Assembly: GCF_002245895.1 (NCBI RefSeq)
Contig: NZ_NPJZ01000001.1
Location: forward strand, 3,818,501-3,882,500
Source of the DNA: Rhodococcus sp. OK302
GTDB lineage: Bacteria; Actinomycetota; Actinomycetes; Mycobacteriales; Mycobacteriaceae
Reading direction: 5' to 3'
DNA length: 64,000 nucleotides
The translations under genes were made by a program, and so were the position numbers. Positions 36,184-50,681 of this stretch are shown here, piece after piece (within the stretch, counting starts at the first letter, position 1; each line of letters begins with the position of its first letter). Under the pieces are notes generated by a model. It saw only the letters and a program-made list of their open reading frames with translations. It searched no databases and was not told the DNA's origin.

Positions 36184-36867
36184 GTGGCTTCCCCGATGAT
36201 CGCACCGTCCATTCTGTCCGCAGATTTTGCTCGCCTAGCCGATGAAGCGGCCGCTGTTGCCGGCTCCGACTGGCTTCACGTCGACGTGATGGACGCGCAC
36301 TTTGTTCCGAACCTGACGCTGGGTCTCCCCGTCGTCGAGAGCCTGCTCAAGGCGACGGATATTCCGCTCGACTGCCACCTCATGATCGACAACCCGGAGC
36401 GCTGGGCGCCGCCGTACGCCGAGGCCGGCGCGTACAACGTCACGTTCCACGCCGAAGCTACCGACGATCCGCGTTCGGTCGCTCGCGATATCCGCGCCGC
36501 CGGCGCCAAGGCCGGATTGAGCATCAAGCCCGGCACCCCGATCGACCCGTACCTCGAAATCCTCAAGGACTTCGACACACTCCTGATCATGAGCGTCGAG
36601 CCCGGTTTCGGCGGACAGTCCTTCATGCCGCAGGTACTCGACAAGGCGCGGACAATCCGCAAGCTCGTCGATTCCGGTGAGCTCAAGTTGCTCGTCGAGA
36701 TCGACGGTGGCATCAACGCGTCGACCATTGAGCAGGCAGCCGAAGCGGGCATCGACTGCTTCGTCGCCGGTTCCGCTGTGTACGGCGCCAGCGATCCGGG
36801 TGAGGCTGTGCGCAAGCTCCGCGCACAGGCAGCGTTGGCGTCGCACCATCTGACCCTGTCGGTCTGA
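36184..36867 (+). CDS. rpe: Ribulose-phosphate 3-epimerase
   Basis: Interconverts ribulose-5-phosphate and xylulose-5-phosphate in the pentose phosphate pathway. The 227-residue TIM barrel has [13 protein letters not shown], the metal ligands in [17 protein letters not shown] and [22 protein letters not shown] (flexible loop) and VEIDGGIN. I chose GTG 36184 ([15 protein letters not shown]); the frame could be extended to 36145 without family support. Ribulose-5-phosphate is also the substrate of RibBA downstream. Confidence 0.95.
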   Translation: MASPMIAPSILSADFARLADEAAAVAGSDWLHVDVMDAHFVPNLTLGLPVVESLLKATDIPLDCHLMIDNPERWAPPYAEAGAYNVTFHAEATDDPRSVARDIRAAGAKAGLSIKPGTPIDPYLEILKDFDTLLIMSVEPGFGGQSFMPQVLDKARTIRKLVDSGELKLLVEIDGGINASTIEQAAEAGIDCFVAGSAVYGASDPGEAVRKLRAQAALASHHLTLSV

Positions 36868-36872
36868 CGAAT

Positions 36873-37925
36873 ATGGCAAAAAGCGCTCCGGCATCGAGTG
36901 CTGACCTCGACGCCGCGATGCAGATCGCGCTGGCCGCAGCTGATTCCGCGCGCGGATTCACCAGCCCCAATCCGCCGGTAGGTGCTGTGATTCTGGCGGC
37001 GGACGGGACTATTGCGGGCGTCGGAATGACGCAGCCGCCCGGCGGTCCGCATGCCGAAATCGTGGCCTTGACGGAAGCCGGTACTGCCGCGCGCGGTGGT
37101 ACCGCCGTTGTCACCCTCGAACCTTGCAACCATCAGGGGCGGACCGGGCCCTGCTCGCAGGCGTTGATCGACGCCGGTATCTCAGCCGTGGTCTATGCCG
37201 TCGGCGATCCCAATCCTGAAGCGTCCGGCGGTGCTGCGACGCTGATGCGAGCGGGAATCTCCGTCACGTCAGGATTGCGTGAGGCCGAGGTCGAAGCCGG
37301 CCCGCTGCGGGCGTGGCTGCACAAACAGCGCACCGGGCGTCCGCACATCACCTGGAAGTACGCGGCCAGTCTCGACGGTCGCAGCGCGGCGCAGGACGGG
37401 ACCAGCCAGTGGATCACCGGTCCGGCGGCACGCGCCCGGGTGCATGCGCAGCGCGCCCAGATCGATGCCATTATCGTCGGCACCGGCACAGTTTTTGCGG
37501 ACGATCCGTGGTTGACGGCGCGTCAACCGAACGGAGAGTTGGCTGCCCACCAGCCGGTGCGAGTTGTTGTGGGTAAACGTGAAATCCCTTCGACAGCAGC
37601 CGTTCTCGACGATACGGCGCCCACTCTGGTGCTCAACACCGACAACATCGACGAGGTTGTCGAAGCGCTCGGCGAGTACACGGACGTATTGCTCGAAGGT
37701 GGCCCGCGCCTGGCCGGCGCTTTCCTCGCGGCCGGCTATGTCGACGTCATCGAGGCGTACATCGCACCGATCCTGCTGGGCGCCGGAGCTTCGGCACTGG
37801 TCGACGCCGGGGTGCACACCATTGCCGACGCGCGCCGGTTCCGTTTGGAGTCCGCGGTAACGATCGGTCCCGATATTTTGTTGAGTCTGGTTCCGGAGAG
37901 TTCTGCTCCGGGGAACGAGGAGTAG
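36873..37925 (+). CDS. ribD: Bifunctional pyrimidine deaminase/reductase RibD
   Basis: Catalyses the second and third steps of the GTP branch of riboflavin synthesis. The 350-residue protein has an N-terminal deaminase domain (about 15-150) with Zn ligands in GGPHAEIVAL and LEPCNHQGRTGPC. The C-terminal NADPH-dependent reductase follows (KYAASLDGRSAAQDGTSQWITG, VGTGTVFADDPWLTAR, LLEGGPRLAGAFL). It begins five bases after rpe. Confidence 0.95.
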   Translation: MAKSAPASSADLDAAMQIALAAADSARGFTSPNPPVGAVILAADGTIAGVGMTQPPGGPHAEIVALTEAGTAARGGTAVVTLEPCNHQGRTGPCSQALIDAGISAVVYAVGDPNPEASGGAATLMRAGISVTSGLREAEVEAGPLRAWLHKQRTGRPHITWKYAASLDGRSAAQDGTSQWITGPAARARVHAQRAQIDAIIVGTGTVFADDPWLTARQPNGELAAHQPVRVVVGKREIPSTAAVLDDTAPTLVLNTDNIDEVVEALGEYTDVLLEGGPRLAGAFLAAGYVDVIEAYIAPILLGAGASALVDAGVHTIADARRFRLESAVTIGPDILLSLVPESSAPGNEE

Positions 37926-37931
37926 AAAAGC

Positions 37932-38540
37932 GTGTTCACTGGAATTGTGGAAGAGCTCGGCGAAGTTGTCGCAAAGGAAGACTTGGTGGATTCCGCACGC
38001 TTCACGGTGCGTGGACCATTGGTGACTTCCGATGCGGGTCACGGTGATTCGATCGCAGTCAACGGTGTGTGCCTGACCGTTGTGGACGTCCTGGCGGACG
38101 GTTCCTTCACTGCCGACGTGATGCAAGAGACGTTGAACCGCTCGAGTCTGTCGAAGCTGGGTGTCGGTAGTCGCGTCAACCTCGAACGCGCGGCAGCCTT
38201 GAACAGTCGTCTCGGCGGGCACCTCGTGCAGGGCCATGTCGACGGTACGGGTCACGTCATTTCGCGTTCGCCTTCCGAGAACTGGGAGATCGTGCGGATC
38301 TCGCTGCCCGACTCCATTTCGCGTTATGTGGTGGAGAAGGGTTCCATCACGGTTGACGGTGTTTCGCTCACCGTCTCGGCGTTGGGTGGCGACCGTGGTT
38401 TCGAGTACTTCGAGATCTCGCTGATCCCCACCACCTTGGAGTTGACGACGCTCGGCGCCGCGACGGTCGGTACGCCGGTCAACCTCGAGGTCGACGTGAT
38501 CGCGAAGTACGTCGAACGGCTGCATGCTGCCGGTCGATAG
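37932..38540 (+). CDS. ribE: Riboflavin synthase alpha chain
   Basis: Dismutates two 6,7-dimethyl-8-ribityllumazine molecules to riboflavin. The 202-residue protein shows the expected internal duplication: MFTGIVEELGEV with SIAVNGVCLTVVD in the first lumazine-binding repeat, and GHVDGTGHVISRS with SITVDGVSLTVSAL in the second. The GTG start is six bases after the ribD stop. The gene is named ribC in some genomes. Confidence 0.95.
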   Translation: MFTGIVEELGEVVAKEDLVDSARFTVRGPLVTSDAGHGDSIAVNGVCLTVVDVLADGSFTADVMQETLNRSSLSKLGVGSRVNLERAAALNSRLGGHLVQGHVDGTGHVISRSPSENWEIVRISLPDSISRYVVEKGSITVDGVSLTVSALGGDRGFEYFEISLIPTTLELTTLGAATVGTPVNLEVDVIAKYVERLHAAGR

Positions 38541-38583
38541 GACCTCCCCTGATCGGACCCGTCCGATTGGTCGTAGGGTTGTG

Positions 38584-38603
38584 GTGCACCCGCTCGGGTG
38601 CAC
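38584..38603 (+). terminator. Hairpin between ribE and ribBA
   Basis: GTGCACCC (38584-38591) and GGGTGCAC (38596-38603) form a perfect 8-bp stem with a GCTC loop, followed by the T-rich TCGTTGT. It may be an internal terminator or attenuator. No FMN riboswitch sequence is recognisable here. Confidence 0.5.
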
Positions 38604-38651
38604 TCGTTGTATTCGATGATGTGAAAAGTCAAGACTTTGGAGTGCGAGCAC

Positions 38652-40872
<2,221 letters not shown>

Positions 40873-40936
40873 CGTACGACACGGCCGATTCGGGGCACAC
40901 ATCAGTGTGGTTTCCGAATCGGTCGGTGGCGACGGC

Positions 40937-40942
40937 TAACGT
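40937..40942 (+). promoter_or_regulatory. Putative -10 box of a leaderless uvrC promoter
   Basis: TAACGT lies six bases before the uvrC GTG with no ribosome site between, identical in hexamer and spacing to the box before the gene at 882. Confidence 0.42.
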
Positions 40943-40948
40943 GGAACT

Positions 40949-43111
40949 GTGCCGGATCCTTCGACTTACCGCCCCGCTACCGGAACTATTCCGGCGGCTC
41001 CTGGAGTGTACAAATTTCGTGATCCGCATGGTCGGGTCATCTATGTGGGCAAGGCCAAGAGTCTTCGCTCGCGTCTGAACTCGTACTTCGCGGACGTCAC
41101 CACACTTCATCCTCGGACCCGGCAGATGGTGACCACCGCCGGCAGCGTCGAGTGGACGGTTGTCAGTACCGAAGTCGAAGCGCTGCAACTCGAATACAAC
41201 TGGATCAAGGAATTCGATCCGCGGTTCAACGTCCGTTATCGGGACGACAAAACGTATCCGGTTCTGGCCGTCACTCTCAATGAAGAGTTCCCGCGGTTGT
41301 TCGTCTACCGGGGTCCGCGGCGCAAAGGTGTTCGGTATTTCGGCCCGTATTCACACGCCTGGGCGATCCGGGAAACACTGGACCTGCTGCTGCGCGTCTT
41401 TCCGGCCCGGACGTGTTCCACTGGAGTGTTCAAGCGTCACAACCAGATCGGCCGTCCCTGCTTGCTCGGATACATCGACAAATGCTCGGCGCCGTGCGTC
41501 GGACGGGTCAGTCCCGAGGAACACCGTCAGATCGTCGAGGACTTCTGCGATTTTCTGGCCGGCCGCACCGACAAGTTGGTCCGAGACCTCGAGAAGAAGA
41601 TGCAGCAGGCATCCGAGGAACTCGATTTCGAGACTGCAGCACGCTTGCGTGACGATATCGGGGCTTTGCGTAAGGCACTCGAGAAGCAGGCTGTGGTGCT
41701 CGGCGACGGAACCGACGCCGACCTGGTCGCGTTTGCGACCGACGACCTCGAGGCTGCGGTTCAGGTATTCCATGTGCGTGGCGGACGTGTGCGTGGTCAA
41801 CGCGGCTGGGTCGTGGAGAAGGCCGGCGACGCTATCGACTGGGCGGCGCTCGATGCCGAGTCCGACCTCCCGATCCTGGTGGAGCAGTTCCTGACCCAGT
41901 TCTACGGCGAGCAGGCTGCACTCGAACCCGGTTCTGATCCCGATATCCGGCTCAGTGCGGTACCCAAAGAGGTACTCGTCCCGGTTCTTCCACCCAACGC
42001 CGCCGAGCTTCAGGCGTGGCTCAGCGGGCTGCGAGGTTCGCAAGTGCAATTGCGGGTTCCGCAGCGCGGCGACAAGAAGGATCTTGCCGAGACCGTGCAG
42101 CGCAACGCGAAAGAGGCTCTGGCGCAACATAAACTCAAGCGTGCGGGCGACTTCACGTCCCGTTCGGCAGCGTTGCAGGGAATCCAGGAAGCCCTCGATC
42201 TGGATTCTGCGCCCCTGCGAATCGAGTGTGTCGACATCAGCCACGTGCAGGGAACTGATGTGGTCGCCTCGCTCGTCGTCTTCGAAGACGGCCTGCCGCG
42301 CAAATCCGACTACCGGCACTACGCGATTCGTGAAGCTGCCGGCGACGGTCATTCCGACGACGTCGCCAGCATCGCCGAGATCACGCGTCGACGCTTCCTG
42401 CGGCACAACCGGGACCTGGGGATTTTGGCGAACTCCGCCGCCGGTATGGACGCTGACGGCGGCGATCTTGCGCCCGAAGCGGCACTCGACCCACAAACCG
42501 GCCGGCCACGGCGATTCGCCTATCCACCCAACCTTTTTGTCGTTGACGGCGGCTCACCTCAGGTGAATGCAGCTTCGGCGGTCCTCGAGGAACTCGGCGT
42601 CACGGACGTCGCAGTTGTCGGACTGGCAAAACGTCTCGAAGAAGTCTGGGTACCGGGCGAGGAAGATCCGGTGATCTTGCCGCGCACCAGTGAATCGCTG
42701 TATCTGCTGCAGCGGATCCGCGACGAAGCGCACCGCTTTGCCATCACCTTCCACCGGAGCAAGCGTTCACGGCGGATGACGGCGTCGGTGCTCGACGCTG
42801 TGAAAGGGCTGGGGGAGACGCGGCGTACGGCCTTGGTGACACACTTCGGATCAGTCGCGAATCTGAAGACGGCCACCGTCGAGCAGATCATGGAGGTCCC
42901 GGGCATCGGCGCGACCACGGCACGCGCGGTCCTCGACGCATTGGGCTCAGATTCCACACCGGCAGACTTGGAAGCCGTCGCACAGTCCGGCTCGGTAGGG
43001 GATGATAAACAGGCCGTAGAGTTCGTAATGTCGGATCAGTCGGTCCGGCACGTACCGGATTCTGCGTCGAGCGAATCATCCAGGCCGACGACGGGGCAGA
43101 GTGCCGAGTGA
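40949..43111 (+). CDS. uvrC: UvrABC nucleotide excision repair subunit C
   Basis: Makes both incisions around DNA lesions with UvrB. The 720-residue protein has the N-terminal GIY-YIG nuclease ([30 protein letters not shown]), conserved cysteines ([13 protein letters not shown]), the UVR UvrB-contact motif ([22 protein letters not shown]), an RNase H-like C-terminal nuclease ([20 protein letters not shown]) and tandem HhH motifs ([48 protein letters not shown]). The last 60 residues are an unconserved Ser-rich tail. It overlaps rapZ by four bases. Confidence 0.96.
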   Translation: MPDPSTYRPATGTIPAAPGVYKFRDPHGRVIYVGKAKSLRSRLNSYFADVTTLHPRTRQMVTTAGSVEWTVVSTEVEALQLEYNWIKEFDPRFNVRYRDDKTYPVLAVTLNEEFPRLFVYRGPRRKGVRYFGPYSHAWAIRETLDLLLRVFPARTCSTGVFKRHNQIGRPCLLGYIDKCSAPCVGRVSPEEHRQIVEDFCDFLAGRTDKLVRDLEKKMQQASEELDFETAARLRDDIGALRKALEKQAVVLGDGTDADLVAFATDDLEAAVQVFHVRGGRVRGQRGWVVEKAGDAIDWAALDAESDLPILVEQFLTQFYGEQAALEPGSDPDIRLSAVPKEVLVPVLPPNAAELQAWLSGLRGSQVQLRVPQRGDKKDLAETVQRNAKEALAQHKLKRAGDFTSRSAALQGIQEALDLDSAPLRIECVDISHVQGTDVVASLVVFEDGLPRKSDYRHYAIREAAGDGHSDDVASIAEITRRRFLRHNRDLGILANSAAGMDADGGDLAPEAALDPQTGRPRRFAYPPNLFVVDGGSPQVNAASAVLEELGVTDVAVVGLAKRLEEVWVPGEEDPVILPRTSESLYLLQRIRDEAHRFAITFHRSKRSRRMTASVLDAVKGLGETRRTALVTHFGSVANLKTATVEQIMEVPGIGATTARAVLDALGSDSTPADLEAVAQSGSVGDDKQAVEFVMSDQSVRHVPDSASSESSRPTTGQSAE

Positions 43112-44007
43112 TCACAGACAGCGCAAACGACAGTCGGACCATGGACGTTCTTCTGGTGACCGGGCTTTCGGGCGCCGGGCTCAGTACGGCGGCCAAGGTA
43201 CTCGAGGATCTCGGCTGGTATGTCGCGGACAACCTGCCGCCGGAATTGATTTCGCGGATGGTCGGACTGAGTCTCACGTCCGATCCGCCGGTTGATCGCC
43301 TCGCGGTCGTACTCGACGTGCGTAGCCGACTTTTCACCGGAGATCTGGGCTCGGTTCTCACCCAGTTGGAAGCCGAACCGATTCACACTCGCGTCCTGTA
43401 TCTGGAGGCGTCGGACGACGTCTTGATCCGGAGGTTCGAGCACGTCCGTCGTAGTCATCCACTGCAGAACGAGAGCAGCGACGGCACCCTGTCCGAGGGC
43501 ATTGCTGCGGAGCGTCGGCAGTTGGCAGTGGTCAAGGCTGCTGCTGATCTGGTGATCGATACGTCATCGCTCAAAGCACATCAGTTGCGGCAGAAGATCG
43601 AGACGGCTTTCGGTAACGCCGGCAATCGAACCATGCAGGTCACGGTTGAGTCGTTCGGGTTCAAATACGGCTTACCGGTCGATGTGAATCTGGTGTGCGA
43701 CGTTCGTTTTCTGCCGAATCCGCATTGGATTCCGGAACTTCGTGATCACACGGGCCAAGATGCCGACGTCCGCGACTACGTCCTCTCACAGGACGGCGCC
43801 GAGGACTACCTCGATACCTACTTGCATCTCCTCGAGCTGACGATTGCCGGATATCGTCGAGAAGGAAAGCGCTACATGACAATTGCTGTGGGTTGCACCG
43901 GTGGAAAGCACCGAAGTGTGGCTATGACCGAAGCTCTTGCCCGCAAGTTGGGGCGTGAAGACGACCTCGCGGTCAGCATCGTGCACCGAGATCTGGGCCG
44001 CGAATGA
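43108..44007 (+). CDS. rapZ: RapZ/YvcJ family nucleotide-binding protein
   Basis: The 299-residue P-loop protein has the Walker A variant [10 protein letters not shown], with Leu where Lys is common, then VADNLPPEL and the C-terminal RapZ_C domain ([47 protein letters not shown]). In enterics RapZ controls GlmY/GlmZ small RNAs, but in actinobacteria that role is not shown. The conserved uvrC-rapZ-cuvA-whiA order links it to cell wall and division control. Confidence 0.92.
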   Translation: MITDSANDSRTMDVLLVTGLSGAGLSTAAKVLEDLGWYVADNLPPELISRMVGLSLTSDPPVDRLAVVLDVRSRLFTGDLGSVLTQLEAEPIHTRVLYLEASDDVLIRRFEHVRRSHPLQNESSDGTLSEGIAAERRQLAVVKAAADLVIDTSSLKAHQLRQKIETAFGNAGNRTMQVTVESFGFKYGLPVDVNLVCDVRFLPNPHWIPELRDHTGQDADVRDYVLSQDGAEDYLDTYLHLLELTIAGYRREGKRYMTIAVGCTGGKHRSVAMTEALARKLGREDDLAVSIVHRDLGRE

Positions 44008-45049
44008 CCGAATCGACACAGCAGAATCCTCGGCAGCCTGCGGTCGTCGCCCTCGGCGGCGGGCATGGATTGTTTGCGACGCTTCAAGCTGTCCGGAGGC
44101 TTACGTCCGATGTGACGGCCGTGGTCACCGTCGCCGACGACGGCGGATCCTCGGGCCGATTACGGGCCGAGTTGGGTGTGATTCCGCCGGGTGATCTCCG
44201 GATGGCGCTCGCAGCGTTGGCTGCCGACGAACCCGAGGTCAGAGACTGGACTCGTACCATTCAGCACCGCTTCGGCGGTGTCGGCGCGCTTGCCGGTCAC
44301 TCGGTGGGCAATTTGATCCTCGCTGGTCTGACCGAGGTGCTCGGGGATCCTGTCCTCGCTCTCGACGAGATGGCGAGGCTGTTGCGTGTGCGCGGGCGCG
44401 TACTTCCGATGTCGCCGATCGCGCTCGAGATCGAAGCCGACGTCCAAGGTTTGGAAGAGGATCCACGCGTCAGCCGGTGTATTCGTGGTCAGGTGGCCGT
44501 CGCGACCACTCCGGGCAAAGTGCGACGCGTGCGCCTGTTGCCGGCGAGTCCGCCTGCCAGCCCCGACGCTGTCGCCGCGATCGGGAAAGCTGACCTGGTG
44601 GTGCTGGGTCCGGGTTCGTGGTTCTCGAGTGTCATTCCGCACGTGCTTGTCCCCGAACTGGTGGAAGCTCTCGCGACTACCTCAGCGCGGAAAGTGCTCG
44701 TTCTCAACCTCGCGCCGGAACCGGGGGAGACTGCCGGATTCTCCGCAGAGCGTCACCTGCACGTACTCTCCCAGCATGTGCCCGATTTCCGGGTCGACTA
44801 CGTAGTTGTCGATTCTGCATCGGTTCCGGCGGGCCGCGAGCGTGAACATTTGGCTCGCGCAGCCAATCAATTCCACGCCGAGGTCGTTTACGCCGAAGTC
44901 GCAGACCCCGCAGCCGGGGCAGCGCACGTACACGATCCGGTGCGGCTCGCGGAGGTCCTGGCCGAACTGGCCGGGCGCGCAGGCACACTCGACTCCCTGA
45001 ACGGGGAGTCCACAGACCATTCAGCAGCAGAACAGAGGGAGAACACTTC

Positions 45050-45059
<10 letters not shown>
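44004..45059 (+). CDS. cuvA: Gluconeogenesis factor YvcK/CuvA family protein
   Basis: The 351-residue protein belongs to the YvcK/CofD-like fold: [63 protein letters not shown] and [18 protein letters not shown]. Family members bind UDP-sugars. In mycobacteria CuvA is needed for normal polar cell-wall growth with some carbon sources. It overlaps rapZ by four bases and whiA by ten. Confidence 0.93.
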
Positions 45060-47222
<2,163 letters not shown>

Positions 47223-47239
47223 GCGGAGTTTCGATAACA

Positions 47240-48451
47240 GTGGCAGTTCAGACGCTGAAGGATCTGCTGGACGCTGGGGTCGAGGGGCGCACCGTACTGG
47301 TGCGTTCCGACCTCAATGTCCCGTTGGATGGCGGAGAAATCACGGATCCGGGTCGCATCGTTGCATCCGCTCCCACCCTGCGGGCACTTGCCGAGGCCGG
47401 CGCGAAGGTCATCGTGACCGCGCACCTCGGACGTCCCGACGGTCAGCCCGATCCCAAGTTCTCGCTCGCACCCGTCGCCGCCAAGCTGGCCGAGATCCTC
47501 GGTCGCAACGTGCAGCTTGCCGGTGACGTTGTGGGACAGGACGCTTTGGCTCGTTCGGAGGGACTCACCGACGGTGACGTTCTGATGCTCGAGAACATTC
47601 GTTTCGATCCGCGTGAGACCAGCAAGGACGAGGCCGAGCGAGTCAAGCTCGCCAAGGCTTTGGTCGAGTTGGTCGGCGACGACGGCGCATTCGTGTCCGA
47701 CGGCTTCGGTGTTGTTCACCGCAAGCAGGCTTCGGTCTTCGACGTCGCGAAGCTGCTTCCGCACTACGCGGGCTACCTGGTGGGTGCCGAGGTCGAGGTA
47801 CTGGCCAAGCTCACTCAGGAAGCGGAGCGTCCGTACGCGGTCGTTCTGGGCGGATCCAAGGTTTCGGACAAGCTCGCTGTCATCGAGGCGCTCGCGCCCA
47901 AGGTCGACACTCTGGTGATCGGCGGCGGAATGTTCTACACGTTCCTCGCGGCTCAGGGTCTGTCCGTGGGCAATTCGCTGTGCGAAGAATCCATGATCGA
48001 CACCTGCAAGGATCTCCTGGACCGGTACGCGGACGTCATCCACATCCCTCAGGATGTTGTTGTCGCAGACTCCTTCTCGGCTGATGCCGAGTCGAAGGTC
48101 GTGCCGTTCAACGAGATTCCCGACGGTTGGATGGGCCTCGATATCGGACCCGAGTCGGTCAAGCGCTTCGCGGCGATCCTGACCGGAGCCAAGACGGTGT
48201 TCTGGAACGGTCCGATGGGCGTGTTCGAGTTCCCGAAGTTCGAGGCCGGCACCCGTGGTGTCGCCGAGGCCATCGTGGAAGCAACCAGCAAGGGTGCGTT
48301 CAGTGTTGTCGGCGGCGGCGATTCAGCTGCGGCCGTTCGTCAGCTCGGCATCCCGGACGAAGGCTTCTCGCACATTTCCACCGGCGGCGGCGCTTCCCTC
48401 GAATACCTCGAGGGCAAAGAGCTTCCCGGCATCGCAGTACTGGAAGGCTGA
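47240..48451 (+). CDS. pgk: Phosphoglycerate kinase
   Basis: Transfers phosphate from 1,3-bisphosphoglycerate to ADP. The 403-residue protein has the substrate segment [31 protein letters not shown], the hinge [34 protein letters not shown] and the nucleotide loop [15 protein letters not shown]. The GTG follows gap by 17 bp with GCGGAG upstream. Confidence 0.97.
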   Translation: MAVQTLKDLLDAGVEGRTVLVRSDLNVPLDGGEITDPGRIVASAPTLRALAEAGAKVIVTAHLGRPDGQPDPKFSLAPVAAKLAEILGRNVQLAGDVVGQDALARSEGLTDGDVLMLENIRFDPRETSKDEAERVKLAKALVELVGDDGAFVSDGFGVVHRKQASVFDVAKLLPHYAGYLVGAEVEVLAKLTQEAERPYAVVLGGSKVSDKLAVIEALAPKVDTLVIGGGMFYTFLAAQGLSVGNSLCEESMIDTCKDLLDRYADVIHIPQDVVVADSFSADAESKVVPFNEIPDGWMGLDIGPESVKRFAAILTGAKTVFWNGPMGVFEFPKFEAGTRGVAEAIVEATSKGAFSVVGGGDSAAAVRQLGIPDEGFSHISTGGGASLEYLEGKELPGIAVLEG

Positions 48452-48457
48452 TCCGAC

Positions 48458-49246
48458 ATGGCACGTAAGCCGTTGATCGCCGGCAACTGGAAGATGAATC
48501 TGAATCACCTCGAGGCTATCGCCCTGGTGCAGAAGATCGCTTTTGCCTTGCCTGCAAAGTATTTCGACAAGGTCGACGTGACGGTTATCCCGCCGTTCAC
48601 CGACATCCGTAGCATCCAGACGCTGGTCGACGGTGACAAGCTTCTGCTCACCTACGGAGCACAGGATGTCTCGGCGCAGGACAGCGGCGCATTCACCGGC
48701 GAGATCAGCGGTTCCATGCTGGCCAAGCTCGGATGCACTTACGTCGTCGTCGGGCACTCGGAGCGCCGCACCCTGCATGGTGAGACCAACGAGTTGGTCC
48801 TCGCCAAGGCAAAGGCTGCGCTCAAGAACGGCATCACGCCGATCGTGTGCATCGGTGAAGGCCTCGAGATCCGCGAAGCCGGCGATCACGTCGCTTACAA
48901 CGTGGAACAGCTCAAGGGTTCTTTGGCAGGTTTGAGCGCGGAGGAGATCTCCAAGATCGTCATCGCGTACGAGCCTGTCTGGGCCATCGGCACGGGTCGT
49001 GTCGCTTCGGCTGCGGACGCTCAGGAAGTGTGCGCGGCTGTTCGTGCAACGCTCGTCGAGCTTGCCGACGCCGAGGTCGCTGCCGGCGTCCGCGTCTTGT
49101 ACGGCGGTAGCGTCAGCTCCAAGAACGTCGGAGAGATTGTCGGCCAAGCCGACGTCGACGGCGCTCTTGTCGGCGGTGCTTCGCTCAAGGCGGACGAGTT
49201 TGCCACGCTGTCTGCAATTGCAGCCGGTGGGCCACTGCCTAGCTGA
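48458..49246 (+). CDS. tpiA: Triosephosphate isomerase
   Basis: Interconverts DHAP and glyceraldehyde-3-phosphate. The 262-residue TIM barrel has the start [17 protein letters not shown] (Asn, Lys), the His in [14 protein letters not shown], the catalytic Glu in [15 protein letters not shown] (with the mobile loop) and [15 protein letters not shown]. It begins six bases after pgk. Its stop codon lies within a 16-bp tandem repeat. Confidence 0.97.
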   Translation: MARKPLIAGNWKMNLNHLEAIALVQKIAFALPAKYFDKVDVTVIPPFTDIRSIQTLVDGDKLLLTYGAQDVSAQDSGAFTGEISGSMLAKLGCTYVVVGHSERRTLHGETNELVLAKAKAALKNGITPIVCIGEGLEIREAGDHVAYNVEQLKGSLAGLSAEEISKIVIAYEPVWAIGTGRVASAADAQEVCAAVRATLVELADAEVAAGVRVLYGGSVSSKNVGEIVGQADVDGALVGGASLKADEFATLSAIAAGGPLPS

Positions 49247-49264
49247 GACACTGCCTAGCTGAGA
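49233..49264 (+). repeat. 16-bp tandem repeat across the tpiA stop codon
   Basis: CACTGCCTAGCTGAGA is present at 49233-49248, including the tpiA TGA, and immediately again at 49249-49264. A third partial echo, CTAGCTAGCTGA, follows. It looks like a recent local duplication. Confidence 0.7.
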
Positions 49265-49289
49265 ATTCTCTAGCTAGCTGATTGTCAAA

Positions 49290-49330
49290 GACTGTGGGCG
49301 CGTAACCATTTCGGTTACGCGCCCACAGTC
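49290..49330. terminator. Strong hairpin between tpiA and the convergent phosphatase gene
   Basis: GACTGTGGGCGCGTAACC (49290-49307) and GGTTACGCGCCCACAGTC (49313-49330) are perfect 18-bp arms with a 5-base loop between convergent genes, followed by GTTTGT on the plus strand. It can serve both directions. Confidence 0.85.
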
Positions 49331-49355
49331 GTTTGTATGCTCGGTCTTTGTATGC

Positions 49356-50147
49356 TCAGCCGATGAGCTTGGCCTCGAGGGCTTCGATGGTGTCGGCGGT
49401 GAGCCCCAGTCCGGAGTGCAGGTAATTCTCGATCGACGAGTAATCCGCTTCGACCTGCTCGAATGCGGCGCCCAGGTAGCTCTCGTCGACAGTGAGCATG
49501 ACGCGAACCACATCTGCCCGTCCCATCACGGCTGTCTTTGCGATGCGTTCTGCCGTTGCCTCGACATAAGCGCCGGAGTAGGTGTTGGTCAGGAGGTAGT
49601 CGTCGAAGATGGTTTCGCGCGGCACACCGGCGAGCGTTTGCAGCAGTGCCGACGCCCATCCGGTGCGATCCTTCCCGGCCGTGCAATGGAAGAGCTGAGG
49701 CCCCGGAGTTGTTGCGAGAGCGGTCAATAACTGTCCGAACCCTGCCCGGGTGACGTTGTCTGTGATGAAACTTCGATTAAGGAGCCGCATGAAATCCTGT
49801 GCGGCATCGATGGTTCGGATGGACATCGCGGAGTCTTGAATTGTTCCCGGCAGGATCGGAATATTGGTGTAGGTTGCGGCGGACGGCACGGTATCCGGGG
49901 TTTCGGTGACCTCCGCTTCGGAGCGTACGTCGTAGATTGCGGTCAATCCCAGTGACTCGACGACAGCCAGGTCCGCCGGCGTCGGTGTGATGACGTTGGC
50001 CCGGTAGAAAACGCCACGCCGCATGGTGCTTCCGGTCTCTGTCGAATACCCATGTCCGGCGACGTCACGGAAGTTGTGGATGGATTCGAGGCGAGGGGTG
50101 CTGTTGCCGCTCGCGGTTGCCGTCGGGGTGGTGGTGTTGGGGAGCAT
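49356..50147 (-). CDS. Tyrosine/dual-specificity protein phosphatase (PtpB-like)
   Basis: The 263-residue protein has the P-loop HCTAGKDRTGWASALLQTL, the CX5R signature with catalytic Cys and Arg. The N-terminus (NFRDVAGHG, RRGVFYRANVITPTPADLAVVESLGLTAIYDVRSEAE) is typical of the PtpB-like Y_phosphatase3 group. M. tuberculosis PtpB is a secreted member acting on phosphotyrosine and phosphoinositides; no signal peptide is seen here. I chose ATG 50147; a TTG directly before it extends the frame by one codon. It is inserted into the gap-pgk-tpiA-secG-ppc neighbourhood on the opposite strand. Confidence 0.85.
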   Translation of the reverse strand: MLPNTTTPTATASGNSTPRLESIHNFRDVAGHGYSTETGSTMRRGVFYRANVITPTPADLAVVESLGLTAIYDVRSEAEVTETPDTVPSAATYTNIPILPGTIQDSAMSIRTIDAAQDFMRLLNRSFITDNVTRAGFGQLLTALATTPGPQLFHCTAGKDRTGWASALLQTLAGVPRETIFDDYLLTNTYSGAYVEATAERIAKTAVMGRADVVRVMLTVDESYLGAAFEQVEADYSSIENYLHSGLGLTADTIEALEAKLIG

Positions 50148-50370
50148 CAAAACAAGCCTTTCGGAGGTAATATCGCGTCAACTCGAAACTAGCGGGCGAT
50201 AAGCTTCGCGATGTGTTCGGTACCACCGAACGAGATTTTCGAACGTGACGTGGGTGCGCTCACAGTGTGGAAACATGCCCGAGACGGGTATGTGGTCGGG
50301 TTAGCTGCGTGCGCCTGTATGGTGTTATCGGTTGTAGTTGTCCCTATTGGATTGGTGGACGTAGACAGAC

Positions 50371-50604
50371 ATGAAACTGTTCTTGGATATCCTGCTGGTC
50401 GTCACCAGCTTGCTCCTTATTCTGCTGGTGCTGCTGCATCGCGCTAAGGGTGGCGGTTTGTCGAGCCTGTTCGGTGGCGGTGTCCAATCCAGCCTGTCCG
50501 GATCGACTGTTGTCGAGAAGAACCTTGATCGGTTGACGGTCTTCACCGCCCTGATCTGGCTCATTTCGATCATCGGAATCGGCCTGGAGATCAAGTTCGC
50601 CTGA
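50371..50604 (+). CDS. secG: Preprotein translocase subunit SecG
   Basis: The 77-residue protein has the two SecG membrane helices (about 3-23 and 54-74) joined by the conserved RAKGGGLSSLFGGG loop. It is an accessory of the SecYEG channel. GGTGGA precedes the ATG. It is followed by a terminator and ppc. Confidence 0.93.
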   Translation: MKLFLDILLVVTSLLLILLVLLHRAKGGGLSSLFGGGVQSSLSGSTVVEKNLDRLTVFTALIWLISIIGIGLEIKFA

Positions 50605-50631
50605 TCTCTTTTCCGCATCACGTTTTTGCCG

Positions 50632-50659
50632 CAGAACCCCGCCATCGAGCGGGGTTCTG
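50632..50659 (+). terminator. Hairpin terminator after secG
   Basis: CAGAACCCCGC (50632-50642) and GCGGGGTTCTG (50649-50659) pair perfectly around CATCGA, followed by TGTTTC. It lies only 22 bases before the ppc ATG, so ppc probably has a promoter in or just after the hairpin, or depends on read-through. Confidence 0.8.
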
Positions 50660-50681
50660 TGTTTCGGCCGATAATTGAACA

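Noticed and set aside
38541..38651. FMN riboswitch before ribBA
   Set aside because: The conserved RFN sequence blocks are absent; only a short hairpin is present.
50211..50447. 78-codon frame before and into secG
   Set aside because: It overlaps the well-supported secG in another frame, and its start lacks a ribosome site.
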